64,000 nucleotides of DNA. Origin: Telopea speciosissima. Lineage: Eukaryota; Streptophyta; Magnoliopsida; Proteales; Proteaceae. Every line of letters begins with the position of its first letter. Positions within the stretch are counted from its first letter, which is position 1. The stretch lies in contig NC_057922.1 in the NCBI RefSeq assembly GCF_018873765.1, forward strand, positions 64,690,755 through 64,754,754. The letters run 5' to 3'. The position numbers were made by a program, and so were the translations under genes. Shown here piece by piece: positions 47,430-57,964 of this stretch. Under the pieces are notes generated by a model. The model saw only the letters and a list, made by a program, of their open reading frames with translations, had not been told where the DNA came from and ran no database searches.

Positions 47430-47990
47430 TCTTACATTGATAAGGGAAAGAAGAAGAAAGGGATATAGAAGGGGGGATAAGATCAGCTCTCTCAGCCCAT
47501 CATCTTCTCACCCATGGTCTCTCACCATTGCCAAGTCTCAGTTTCAACCATAACTCTTTTCTCTTCAATCCTTGTCCTCTTCTACTCAACCACATACATC
47601 TATTTATAATAAACCCAATAACAAAGCAACTCAATCCCAATCTAATTAAGAAACTAAAGAGTCCTAAAAAAGGAAACTAATTCATAAAATCCATAAAATT
47701 GAAACTTCTAAAATAAAAGCTAAGCAACTAAAATAGAAACTCTAACTTTGTCAAGGTTTCAAAAATAGAAACTAATTAGAGTCTTCAAGTCTTCCAGAAG
47801 TTGTCCCATCGATCCTGGAATATCCTGCTGTCCAAGGCTTCTAGAATAGAAGCACACATGATCTAAGCTAGGACCCACAACACTGTTCACGTTAACAATA
47901 CCTTGGGTACTGTTCGTGTGAACAGTAACTTCGTTTTTTAAATCTGTTTTGTCCTGTTCTTCATGCTTTGATCTACATCGATGAGGACTT
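47430..47990 (-). repeat. Third LTR copy, inverted
   Basis: Reverse complement matches 45968-46530: GATCTAAGCTAGGACCCACA, the AAATAGAAACT runs and TATAAATAGATG are in the right order. Its start (TGTAGATCAAAGCATGAAG on minus) is at about 47982. Confidence 0.8.
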
Positions 47991-48013
47991 GATTCTGAAT
48001 ATAGTAGCAGTAC

Positions 48014-48107
48014 CTGAGGCATTGGTCAACATCATTAAAAGCAGCTTTACCATTGCCAGCTTCTGATGCATAGTGTGCCACATATAATTCCAAAGAATTT
48101 TTAAAAC
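48014..48107 (-). other. Candidate exon of an unrecognised gene (piece 3)
   Basis: On minus, CTATAG|GT opens a 94-bp block and CCTCAG|GTACTG closes it. One frame is fully open and protein-like: FKNSLELYVAHYASEAGNGK followed by AAFNDVDQCLR. The residue mix (amphipathic, charged) is unlike the surrounding repeats. I do not recognise the family. It lies directly beside LTR copy 3, which may have truncated the gene. No RNA evidence. Confidence 0.35.
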
Positions 48108-48621
48108 CTATAGGAACTCAACTACATAACTACTGCCATGGAGCCAATTGATGGGAGTATGAAGGGTATAAGTGTGTGAATTTGATGACTCCAATCACAT
48201 GGTGCTTACAATTATAATAATATACTATAACAAGGACGATGAAATCGTCCATTAAGAGGGAAAAGAAAAAATAAAAACAACGAAGATATAATAGGCTTCA
48301 GTAATGATTACTGAAAATCAGGGGTGAGGATTTCAACAAACCCTGAAGTTTTCCGAATAAAAAAGAAAGGGAGTCAAAAGAGAAGGTCAAATGGAATGAA
48401 GGAATTCATGTCATTAACAGAAAGCTACTGGATTATCAACAGATGATGAACAGCAAGAGCAAAAAGTAAGATGTATCATAATAGCACCCATGCTTCAATT
48501 TGTATGGACAGCTAACTCCTAATATGGATTGTTAAGACTTTAGTCTTAACTATGCTTGGTGATATTTAGTATCTTTGGTGAAGTGTAAGGAGTTAGTTAA
48601 GTGTACCTATTGGAGAGTGAT

Positions 48622-48775
48622 GGGACTCAAGTAGAACTCAGCCTTAAAACTAGTCGGTAAGGAGAGGGTGTCCAAGTCCTTATCAACCTTCACATCAGGC
48701 TACTCACATCCGATGTGGAATTATTGCTTTCTGGTGGAACCCCAATAATATCCCCTTCCACGCGGGAGCATATTG
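48622..48775. repeat. Single LTR-like piece related to the TRIM
   Basis: Shares GTAGAACTCA, GGTAAGGAGAGGGTG, CCGATGTGG, GGAACCCCAA and CCCCTTCCACGCGGGA with the TRIM copies at 29.4 and 33.9 kb, in the same order, but is well diverged. Confidence 0.75.
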
Positions 48776-49202
48776 GGAACTGACATGTTCCCCAAAAGAT
48801 TTTTTCATCCTCGAGTTACAGAGGAAGGTCCATTGTCTCTGCCATATCACGCAGATCTGTTGGAGAGATGAGATTGAATTCTCTAAGCTATGTTTCTCTC
48901 AAGGATAGCCTGTTGAGCTGCAACCACCGTCAAGAGATCCAAAAATCACAATACATTCTGGGTTTAGCCTAACACTCTGATTTACAGATGAAACACATGG
49001 AATGATAAAGTAAAGTTTCAGTTTTCAAGGTACAAGTTCAAAAATCTAATTTTGGAGGGTTGTATCGGTTCCATGCGAAATACAAAACCCACCATTTCCA
49101 TGTTGTTCAATCATTATTTCCAGGGACAGTAGTATTTCAGAATAATAGAAGGAATGTGGAAAGCAAGGATGGTAGAGGAGAGATACAATAACAGGTACTG
49201 AC

Positions 49203-49242
49203 CTCTTGAGATACTTCTCCAAAAATCTGGCAGCGTTAGCGT
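49203..49242 (-). other. Candidate small exon of an unrecognised gene (piece 2)
   Basis: On minus TTTTGCAG|ACGC opens and AAGAG|GTCAGT closes a 40-bp block reading ANAARFLEKYLKR. Together with 49380-49517 and 48014-48107 it could belong to one minus-strand gene, but the phase between pieces 2 and 3 does not fit unless another exon lies between. Confidence 0.35.
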
Positions 49243-49379
49243 CTGCAAAATGAAGAAGCGAAGCTAACCGTTAGAGACTGAATTTAGTAGTTTGATGGTG
49301 CGCATTCACGCGCACTAGGAGTACCTAAGGTGTATTGAATTAGAAAACAAGATGGAGAAAGAGAAAGAGAGAAACGTAC

Positions 49380-49517
49380 ATTTAGGAGGAGAAAGGCAGA
49401 GCCATTGATGAGGTAAATGAGAGCGATGGAGACGGTTCGTCTGCTTTGCTGGACACTTGGTGGGAAGGGATGTACTAAGAGCACGTCGTCGCCCAGGTAA
49501 CAAGACCTCTTTCTCAA
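49380..49517 (-). other. Candidate first exon of an unrecognised gene (piece 1)
   Basis: Open on minus in two frames and ended by the splice donor AAAT|GTACGT at 49379. The frame compatible with piece 2 is MLPGRRRALSTSLPTKCPAK onward; the other open frame (VSIALIYLINGSAFLLLN) is more hydrophobic but gives a different reading of piece 2. A GAGA-rich tract (49640-49660) and an AT change lie upstream, as in many plant 5' regions. Not recognised. Confidence 0.3.
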
Positions 49518-50291
49518 TTTTGTCTTACCGCCACCATTCCTGCACTAAATTTCACTTGAGCTCCTCCGACTGAGCCGGAATTCCGCTCTTCCATGTCCCC
49601 CTGATAATCACTTCAGAGTACAAACTTCACATAAACACAGAGAGAGAGAGAGAGAGATTATTACGATCCTACCAGCTAGTCGCAAGGAATGTCTTGGCTC
49701 GCTCACAAATTGTATCAGCTGCTCCACCGATTCGGTTTAGACAAAATTGAGAAAGAAGTCGGTGGATTGATTAGTTGATTGGGTGAGATATCCATATCAA
49801 TGTGCTGTCTATTGGGTGAATGGTCGTAATCTGTCTAGGGTTTAAAGACAAATGTCCCAATTTTTTTTCTCCAAAGCTACTGGAAGAAGAAGAAACGTCA
49901 GATCAAGACACAGCTCGCAAGTCCCATTAAATTGACAACATAACTGCTATTTGAGAGCCTCATTTACAATTCCATAATTTGCCGCCTAACTAGGGCGAAG
50001 CTTTAAATTCTTTTCCCTTTTTATCCTGCAACTTTGTCCAATAAAATACATCAGGTTAGGTAGGGTGGCAACTTTCATATTCTTTTTTGGTTTTTGTTTT
50101 TTGAAACTTTCATACTCCAATGTTTAAAAAAAGAATGCAACAAACGTTAGGAATAATCTCAATTTTGGTTAGGTTCGTGTATTTATATCAAGTAGGACCG
50201 TATCTAATAATTTGAGCTTCTAGGTTAATATGATTTTTAGAGTTTCGTATGTCTTTTCACCTGTCTAGATATTTCACTTACACATCACTTG
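49518..50291. other. No gene seen
   Basis: Possible promoter side of the weak minus-strand candidate. It contains (GA)n near 49640-49660. No element ends were recognised until the hAT-type element at 50292. Confidence 0.35.
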
Positions 50292-50846
50292 AGGGGTGCA
50301 AGTTTGGCCCTGTCGGCCCAAACCCGCCCTGGCCGGCTTTGAGCTCGAACAGGGTCTTGGCTGAGATATTTGGCCCTGAGGGCGGGTCAGGGTTGGAAAT
50401 TTCTGGCCCTGAGTCAAGGACGGGTTGGGCTAGGGTTGAGGCCTTAGGCTAAGCCTGGCCCCGGCCCGGCCCAACCCTATTTTAAGTTATACTATAAAAT
50501 ATATATTGATATAATATATAAATTATAAACTTTAAACGTCACCCACATTTTGTTGTATAATATATTATATATGAAGACAGTAAGTGATATAATACATTTT
50601 ATTATAGTGTTATTTTACGTAAAGTTGATACTTTTCTCCCCGGCCCATTCCAGCCCATGCATTTCCTTCCCCCTCCCCATGATCAGGGCCAATCAGAGTC
50701 AGTCTGGCCCAACCTTAAGGGCGGGTCAGGATTGGATTTTTCTGGCCATGAGTCAAGATCGGGTTAGGCCTGGGCCCAACTAAGGGGACTTAGAGTTGCA
50801 CTAGGGTTCTATAAAGCTCAACCCAACCTGACCCTGTTGCAGCCCT
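50292..50846 (+). mobile_element. hAT-type non-autonomous element, copy 1
   Basis: Ends AGGGGTGCAAGTTTGG and, inverted, AGGGCTGCAACAGGGT. Flanked by a perfect 8-bp duplication ATCACTTG (50284-50291 and 50847-50854). GC-rich arms (GGCCCTG, GGGCGGGTCAGG) around an AT-rich middle. No transposase. Confidence 0.9.
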
Positions 50847-50859
50847 ATCACTTGTGCGT

Positions 50860-51380
50860 CTTTCCACATGTATAATATTTGGATGTAGCTCCTCTCCAGG
50901 GAGGCATTTAACTCAAGATGCTTGTCAGAATCACATCCCCGCAAGCCCAACGGCATTGTTAGATGCCTCATTGGGCATTGGGGTCCCTAGAGAGGAGCTC
51001 GTTGCTATAATGTTGTCTTATTCCACTTACACAAATATTAGGAAGGGCAAGAGAACGTTGTTGGGCCTCTGGACCCTACACATGGGTCGATCCAGGGCTT
51101 GCCCTGGTGGTTCGCTACTCCTTTGGGAGATCTGTGTCAGGAGCTTGATCGGTGGTTCAAGTCTCCTTAGCGACACCTAGTCCACATTTATTTGCTTTCC
51201 AAGAAGTGAAGCCTTTGGGTACCATATTTGACCCCTTGTGGGTCCTCTCCTTGCCTCATTGTGGGGCCCTAATGGAGTCATGGCCGGTCGGCCCTTGAAT
51301 TGCACCCAAAAAAAAGAAAAAAGAGTTGGAATGGGGAGAGAGAGGACAAAAACCAGAAACAGTCATATCTGTGTAAGTAG
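50860..51380. other. Spacer between the two inverted hAT-type elements
   Basis: Contains a further MITE-like segment at about 50884-51003 with inverted phrases GAGCTCCTCTC / GGAGAGGAGCTC-like ends (GTAGCTCCTCTCCAGGGAGG, CCCTAGAGAGGAGCTCG), related to 23490-23510. No gene. Confidence 0.5.
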
Positions 51381-51902
51381 TAGGGCTGCAACAGGGTCAA
51401 GTTGGGCCGGGCCTATTAAAACCCTAGCCCAACCCTGAGTTCCCTTAGCTGGGCCCAAGCCCGACCTGGCCCTGACTCAGGACTAGAAAAATCCAACCCT
51501 GACCCGCCCTCAAGGTCGGGCCAGGCTGACCCTGATTGGCCCTAGCCATGGGGGGAGATGCATGGGCTGGCCAAGCTGAAAAAGTTAGATGTATGGGTTG
51601 GCCAAGCTGGGAAAGGGAGATAAATGGGCTGGTTAGACTGGGAAAGGAAGATGCATGGGCTTGCCAGGCTGGGAAGAAGAAGAAAGAACAAGAACAAAAA
51701 CAAAAAATAGAAGACAGGGTTGGGTTGGGCTGGGCCGGGCTCAGCCGAGGCCTCAACCCTAACCCGGCCTGTCCCTGACTCAGGGTCAAAAATTCCTGAC
51801 CCTAACTCACCCTCAGGATCAAGGTATCTCAATCTCGGCCCTGTTCGGGCTCAGGGAGGGCCAGGGCAGGTTCGAGCCATCAAGGCCAAACTTGCACCCC
51901 TA
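51381..51902 (-). mobile_element. hAT-type non-autonomous element, copy 2, inverted
   Basis: The same element as 50292-50846 in opposite orientation: begins TAGGGCTGCAACAGGGTC and ends CCAAACTTGCACCCCTA. Flanking 8 bp are GTAAGTAG (51373-51380) and GTAAGTCG (51903-51910), one mismatch, so an independent insertion rather than an inversion product. The open frames inside (68-114 residues) are low-complexity shadows. Confidence 0.88.
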
Positions 51903-51910
51903 GTAAGTCG

Positions 51911-52762
51911 AATAAGACAACATTAATGTATTTGAACTTCTCCAAGGGTATTGAATTTAATTACTATATTACCCATATAATGAAATATAGTTTTATTTTG
52001 AGAGGCATATGCATATGCATTTTCATAATTAAAAAATTAATAATAAACACAACTTCGTCTGACTAGATTTGACTCTCCCTGGTCACCACGTTTTGAGCGA
52101 GGTGAGTCCAATCGAAAACCTAGATTGAAACAATGAAAAAAAATAATTTTACAATAAAAGTTGTGTTTTTCTTCCAATTATTTTAGGGAAAATTACATGA
52201 TTAGCTACTTTTGGGTTTTCATTTACAAAACTGTCCACCCTATGTTTGAGTTAACAAAAATAGACAAAAACAAGTTTAGTTGAACAAAACTAGGCAAAAG
52301 AGTGACTCTCCTTCCTTCCTTGGTAGTTCCCCCCCTGAAAAAACCTCTCTTTTTTACTTTTGTTACTTGGGGTAGCGGAGAATGGAGGTAGCTGGGACAA
52401 GGGTAGGGTTGCAGGGAACGAAGGATGCCTGGGCGAGAAGGCAATGACAGGGGTAAAAATGTCTAAAAAAGTAAGTGTGGGAGGGAGAGACACTATTTTG
52501 TCCAGTTTTGTAAACCTTAACTTGTTTTTGTCTATTTTTGTTAACTCAAACATAAGGTGGACAGTTTTGTAAATGAAAACCCAAAAGTAGCTAATCATGT
52601 AATTTTTCCTTTATTTTACTAAGAAACAAACAGAGTCGAAAAAAAGCAAAATTTAATTGAAATAACATATTTACGAAAGTGTAGGAAAATTGAGACGCAT
52701 TTTCGTAATTCTCAACAAAAAGAAGCCTCATTTCCGAAAAGCCTAAGGCCGTATTTTTTGTA
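51911..52762. other. Partly palindromic sequence, no gene
   Basis: 52190-52300 and 52500-52610 are reverse complements (ATTACATGATTAGCTACTTT against AAAGTAGCTAATCATGTAAT), giving a foldback of about 420 bp with a loop carrying a CCTTCCTTGG-type stretch. MITE-like; no target duplication identified. Confidence 0.6.
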
Positions 52763-53185
52763 GGGTTGTAAATGGATAACCGAAAATCCGAATTCAATCC
52801 GCATCCGTATCCGTATCCGTTTAGGGGCATCCGTATTCGATTAGAGATATCCGAAAAAAAATCCAAATACTCCGATAAAAATCCAAATCCGAATACTTAA
52901 TTATAAAAAATTAAGTAAATAACGATCTTGAGGGTTTTTGAAGATTCGACAGGTTCTAGAATATGAGGAAAAGAAAATCATGATCTAAAACTATGGATTG
53001 AGAGTAAATTGTATCCACTAAGGGGAGGAAGGTTCGGGTTACACAAAGCAGAGGTGTAAATGGATGGTAAAAAATTCAAATTCGATCCGCATTCGAATCC
53101 ATCCGAATCCGTTTAAAGGTATCCGTATTCGACCAGAAAATATCCGAATTCGATTACATCCGATCCGTTTACACGCCTAATTTTT
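52763..53185. repeat. TGTAAATGGAT/ATCCGTTTACA repeat
   Basis: Phrases TTGTAAATGGATAACCG (52766), GTGTAAATGGATGG (53053) and CATCCGATCCGTTTACAC (53158) are of the type seen at 19981-20246. Probably one or two nested MITEs, immediately upstream of the GPI-protein gene. Confidence 0.6.
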
Positions 53186-53333
53186 TGGGGTCGGAACAAG
53201 CCTTCTTCCCCTACAATAAAACGATAAATACTTGGATAAGGAAGAAGTGAGAACAGTTTCCGAACCCGACTCCTCCGGCGAATCACCAGCTCCTCAGCCG
53301 CTGATCTCTCTTCTAGACGAACCAGAGGCGGCA
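53186..53333 (+). promoter_or_regulatory. Probable 5' UTR of the GPI-anchored protein gene
   Basis: Short GC-richer stretch before ATG 53334. An upstream in-frame ATG at 53232 would add 34 residues in front of the signal peptide; I prefer 53334 because the hydrophobic signal then begins at the N terminus. Confidence 0.4.
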
Positions 53334-56300
53334 ATGACGGCCATTACGTGGATTCTCGTTGCCTTCTCATTACTGTTCGTTTCTGCTCAAGCCGATAGTA
53401 AAAGTAAGTCAAACACTTTAATCTTTACCTCCATATATTTTTAATGTCGGTAAGAACTGAAACAGAACAAAGATCTTTTCGCATCTCTGGTGGTTTTCTG
53501 CTATTTCTTTCCATAGATCTTCTCAACAACAACTACAATTTAAGGTGTTGAATAGATTTCTTCTTTCATTACTTCCAAATTTGGTCGTTGATATGGTTAA
53601 TACTTCATGGATCTTCGATTTTGAGTCCTACATTGTCTCCTTTTAATCGATTATTTCTGTAGATTACTTCCGAATGTGGCCATTAATGGCGGTTTTATAC
53701 TGTTTCTTTCTGCAGATCTTCTCAACAACACTACAACTTTGTTTGCTGAATTAATTTCTCCTTCCATTACTTTAAAATGTGGCCGTTGATGACGTAATTC
53801 TTCGTAGATCTTCAATTTGAATCCTGCATTGTCCTTTTAATCGATCTTTATGCAGATTACTTCCAAATGTGGCCTTTAATGGTGGTTTATTACTCTTTCT
53901 TTATGTAGATCTTATCAACAACACTACAGCTTTACGTGCTGAATAGTTTTCTCCTTTCATTACTTCAAAATATGGCCATTGATGACGTCATTCTTCACAG
54001 ATCTTCGATTTTGAGTCCTACATTGTCTCCTTTTAATCGATCGTTTCTGCAGATTTGCTAAGGACATTGTTCTAGTGAAGTACCTGCCTGAGATTGTAGT
54101 TGTTATTTCTTACCTTTATGTGGTTTCGATAGGTATTCGATTCCGATTCTTCCAGATTCTTTTCTTTCTTTTTTAATTTTCCCACACCTCGGGGTCTGTC
54201 TCAACAGTATTTCTTACGATGTATTCCAATCAAGAGCTTCGTAACGGGAACTAGCAATGCCATGTGACGGGATCCGTAATTCTTTGTTAAGAGTGAATTC
54301 TTCAGATGGCCCCTACGTTATAATCTGTATTAAAAACCTAAAAAATCAAAGCATGTTGGAATGAATTAAATCTTGGGGGAGTAGACCACTGAAACAAAAA
54401 AGAGGGGAAGGGAGCAGAGAATCCGAATGCTTCTTTTTATGTTTTGTAGTTTTCATTCTGCTTTGATCTGATATCAAGAGCAGGACCCTTCTTTTTCTCC
54501 CATTTTCATTCCTATAGTCTTATCGAGTGTTCATTGTTCATTGTCTTATTAATTCTTTCTCTTGTTTCATTTATACCAAAGAATTTTCAGTCCAACAAAC
54601 CAAAAGCCCATAAACAACACATTTTCTCTTAATTTTACTGCACTTTATTGTTTTGCTTCCTTGTCAACAAAAGATCTTAAAAAAAAAAAACTTCCGTTCT
54701 CTTTCATTTTATGCCTCTTCAGCTAGGATACTATGAGGAAAGCCTTAATAGGAAAAAGGATAGCAAAAGGCTCCTAACAATACCCCAGAGGTGGACGGGT
54801 ATGCCCTCTGGAGAGGTTATCTATTTCTTCTCTTGGATAAGTAAAAGCATAGTTGTCGCAGTGTCTGGATGCAAGGCAACCCAAGCTTTTAGAGGAGGGG
54901 GGGGGGGGCTGCATGCAAGGTGACACCAACAAGGTGCCTAGGCGACCAAGGCGCTTGGATGCCTAGTTGACACCTTGACAACTATGAGTAAAAGTGGGCA
55001 ATAAACAACCAAATGTAATATCTTAGGCTCTAAGCTCAGAGAGATTGGAATCCTAAATCAGTTTTTCCTTTTTTTCCCGTCTTTTTATCTTCCACATATG
55101 CAACCAAGTCATGCTAAGGTTGATGCCATCACTCTTACCTACATCATAATTACGAAAAGGTCTTGATATCTATCACCATACATCTGGCCTTCTTGATGTT
55201 TGACCATCATGCTAACAAATTGTCCTTGAAAGGCTGCTAGAAGCATGTCCAGGCAATGAAGGGTTCTCAAGGAGTTAGATTTGATGGACTTTGAAAAGAT
55301 TTTAGCATTTTCTTGCAAAAAATCAAGATTATAGGTGTTCTGATGTTTTTGTTGATGATTAAGTGGATACTTCCATTTGCCATGTCCTATATGATTTCGA
55401 TGACGCAACTTGCTATTTGTTTTTCAGAATCTTTTTGTAGAACTTACTAAATAGGGGGAAAGGAGGGACTGATTTGCTAAGTTTTGATTGTTGGAGCTAT
55501 TTGTTCAATATATGCACATTGTGTTAGTAAACAGAGCTACAAAATGATCAACCACTACCAGAAGCAATGCAGCCCCAAATTATTTTTTTTAGGGAGGGGG
55601 TGGAGGGTATGGTGGAAAAGATAAGATGAAGGATAGCAATTTGGTGGAATTTATCATGTTTCCCACACATGAGGTTTTAGTATTGAATTTGTTATCAGGG
55701 AGCTCAGTTGCCTTAGGGTACTAGTAAACTGTTATTACTGAAACCAAGCATAGACTTTGTCATCCATATGCATATTATAGTGACTAAGTTATCTAGGATA
55801 CTAAAAACTTTAAGTCATTACTTGGGAGTTGGGACACCCTCTATATATAGAGAGAGAGCTCCTTAGCCACATACTAAATTCCATCCTAGAGTCTTCATAT
55901 ACATGCTGTGTGCATGTCAAGCTCTGGAATTTGAGTTGAGGGTTCAATCCTGTGTAGTTTTTCTTATCTTCGCCTATTTATGCTTTAACTCTGACAAAAT
56001 CCCACTTTTATTTTCCTTGAAATGAAAAACAGATAACCCAGCAGACGAACTTGTGGCAGTGCTTAACAGCAACAGAACAGCACATAAATCCTCTGCACTT
56101 GCTGATAATCTAGGCCTAGGCTGCATTGCATTGCAGTATATTAAAGCATATCAGGGCAATTGTGATGAAGTGGGAGGAGCCAATGCCAAAAAGCCCGCTG
56201 ATGCCGACTTTGCACAGACATTTGCACCCAATTGCGGAGTTGAAGTTTCAACCCTTGGCCCTATCACGGGCCGTTTACTTGGTTGTCAGTCCAAATATGT

Positions 56301-56619
56301 CAGTCCTTCTGAAGCATTCTCAAACATCCTGATTAACAACAGCAGGAGTTTGGATATGGTGTACAGTAAAAATCACACAGAAGTGGGGGCTGGCGTGAGT
56401 GGCTCTGATGGTGGAGCTCCATATTTCTGGTGTGTGCTCTTCAGTAATGGCACAGCGAACAGCAGCTTTGTTTTGCAGGATGGGGTGGCAAAGATACAGC
56501 ATCCTGGTTGCTTTAGTGGCAACAATGATGACTGCAGTGGCGCTAATGCATGGCATAGCTCTACCTTGTCACTTGCCATTGGAGTGTTGATCACACTGTT
56601 TTACGCATTGGGATTATGA
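53334..56619 (+). CDS. Secreted GPI-anchored protein, At3g06035/At5g19250-like
   Basis: Two exons, 53334-53403 and 56033-56619, GT-AG and phase-matched, give 218 residues. Residues 1-20 (MTAITWILVAFSLLFVSAQA) are a signal peptide. The mature part begins DSKNNPADELVAVLNSNRT and contains ALADNLGLGCIALQYIKAY, FAPNCGVEVSTLGPITGRLL and GAPYFWCVLFSNGTANSS, with seven cysteines and several N-glycosylation sites (NRT, NNS, NHT, NGT). The C terminus has small residues (CSGANA) followed by a hydrophobic tail LSLAIGVLITLFYALGL, the GPI-attachment pattern. I recognise the plant family of uncharacterised GPI-anchored glycoproteins; biochemical function is unknown, and location should be the outer plasma membrane. 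The 2.6-kb intron contains a tandem repeat and a MITE. No defects seen. Confidence 0.9.
53515..54060 (+). repeat. Three ~195-bp tandem repeats in the GPI-gene intron
   Basis: Units begin AGATCTT at 53515, 53714 and 53907 (periods 199 and 193). Each carries CATTACTT, ATGTGGCC-type phrases, CTTTTAATCGAT and a pyrimidine tract ending in CTGCAGAT or CTGTAGAT that resembles a 3' splice site. Confidence 0.85.
54848..54986. mobile_element. Small MITE, CATAGTTGTC family, copy 3, with 8-bp duplication
   Basis: Inverted ends CATAGTTGTCGCAGTG / CACCTTGACAACTATG. Perfect flanking duplication AGTAAAAG (54840-54847 and 54987-54994), which assigns the family to a type that duplicates 8 bp, such as hAT. In the intron of the GPI-protein gene. 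It contains a G11-like run at 54897. Confidence 0.9.
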
Positions 56620-57744
56620 TCACTTGATCGCTCGATTGGGTTGCATAGGCTTGATTGCTAGCTGCATCACCTGTTTTGTATTAGTTGGTTTTTTGTTTCT
56701 TAGGTAATTCTTTTTGTGTTAAGTGTGAGATTACCTGAATTGTACGTATCTGTACCACTTCTTTTAGATGCCTTTCCTCATTTTTTTTTAAAAACTCAGC
56801 TCCCTATCTCTGCCTGGATTAAGACTGGTACTTCAGTGGGAGCTGTGGTTGTAAGTGGTGGGTAATCTGGTACAGCTGTGGGCATGTGGCTGTAAGCTTT
56901 TGGGTAATAATCTACTAGATGAGGTGGGAGTATTTCTTAGTTCTCACCATCCAAACGAACCCCAGCATAGTTATCTCAAATGAACATTTTAGCTGTCAAA
57001 TGTAAGCTGTGGAAAGATAAAAAAATGTATCTTGATCTAGGAGTCTCTGAGCAAAGATGTATCAAATGTAGGTGGTGGGACAAATCCCAGTATTTGGATT
57101 GTGCTTTACACTCCATTCAACCAAATGATTTACATAGCCTCCTCCTCCTCCTCTTCTATCCACGGAGGGATAATCCTAATAAAGGCGTAGTTTTAGGAAT
57201 TGGAATCGACGTTACTGCAATTCATTTTTGGACCAAGTTTCCTTAAGTCGAGGTGAAGGGGAATCCCTTCACAGCGGCTTTCGGATGGATGAGAGAGGGC
57301 ATTACGCAATAGGGGGAGGGTGCTATCGACTTCTTCCAACAGGGGGGAAGTTTTAGGCCCTAACATGGTTGCTGAACCCTTATGTGAAGGAAAACTTCTC
57401 TTTTATTTTTTTGTTATTGTTTTTGTTTCAGACGTCAATGAATTTTACTTCAATAGCAAGATTCTTAAACTTGTTAAATAAAAACTCCGAAAAAATCATA
57501 GATTTTAGAAAATCTTTATCTCTTCTCCTAGATTTTAATTTCTAGGGTTTCAACCAACGCTAGTCGATTTGCTGATTTTGGTTGATTCCAATCCAATCAA
57601 AATCAAAATCGGCAGAATCGATCCTCCCTCATAATTATGAATTCAGTGTCTTTCTCTCTCTCTCTTTTTTTTTTAGCCAAATCTAACACACTGCATAAGG
57701 TATCTCCTTCGTACATGTTCTTACAGAGTACCGACTATGGTGAC
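56620..57744 (+). other. 3' UTR and downstream sequence of the GPI-protein gene
   Basis: The first few hundred bases are T-rich and probably 3' UTR. Further on no conserved ORF; (CTC)n at about 57140-57155 and a (TC)n at 57650-57665. Confidence 0.4.
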
Positions 57745-57964
57745 CAGGGGATTAAAATCCTCTACAATTCCTTCATCTTGCGGTGTCTTGCAGTTTGGGC
57801 CTAAGTGCTCGACACGTGGAAGATGCTTCATCCAACGGTGCGAGCTCGATTGTCCCAGTTTTTTTCTCTTTCTTCTCGAGCTCGGCACCATTGGATGTCG
57901 CATCTTCCACATGCCAAGCTCTCAGGCCCGAACTGCAAGGCATTGTAGAGGATTTTTTTTCCAG
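57745..57964. mobile_element. MITE with AATCCTCTACAAT inverted ends
   Basis: TTAAAATCCTCTACAATTCC near the left end and GCATTGTAGAGGATTTTTTT near the right are reverse complements. Inner parts also pair (GTGGAAGATGCTTCATCCAA against TGGATGTCGCATCTTCCAC), so the whole 220 bp can fold. The short frames on both strands are mirror shadows. Confidence 0.82.

Noticed and set aside
51445..51832. Open frames of 96-114 residues
   Set aside because: Translations of the GC-rich arm of the hAT-type element; the same arm in copy 1 does not keep the frame.
53232..53333. Upstream in-frame start for the GPI-protein gene
   Set aside because: Would bury the signal peptide behind 34 acidic and polar residues; the ATG at 53334 puts the hydrophobic segment at the N terminus.
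56320..56594. Minus-strand frames opposite the GPI-protein exon
   Set aside because: Antisense shadows of the conserved exon 56033-56619.
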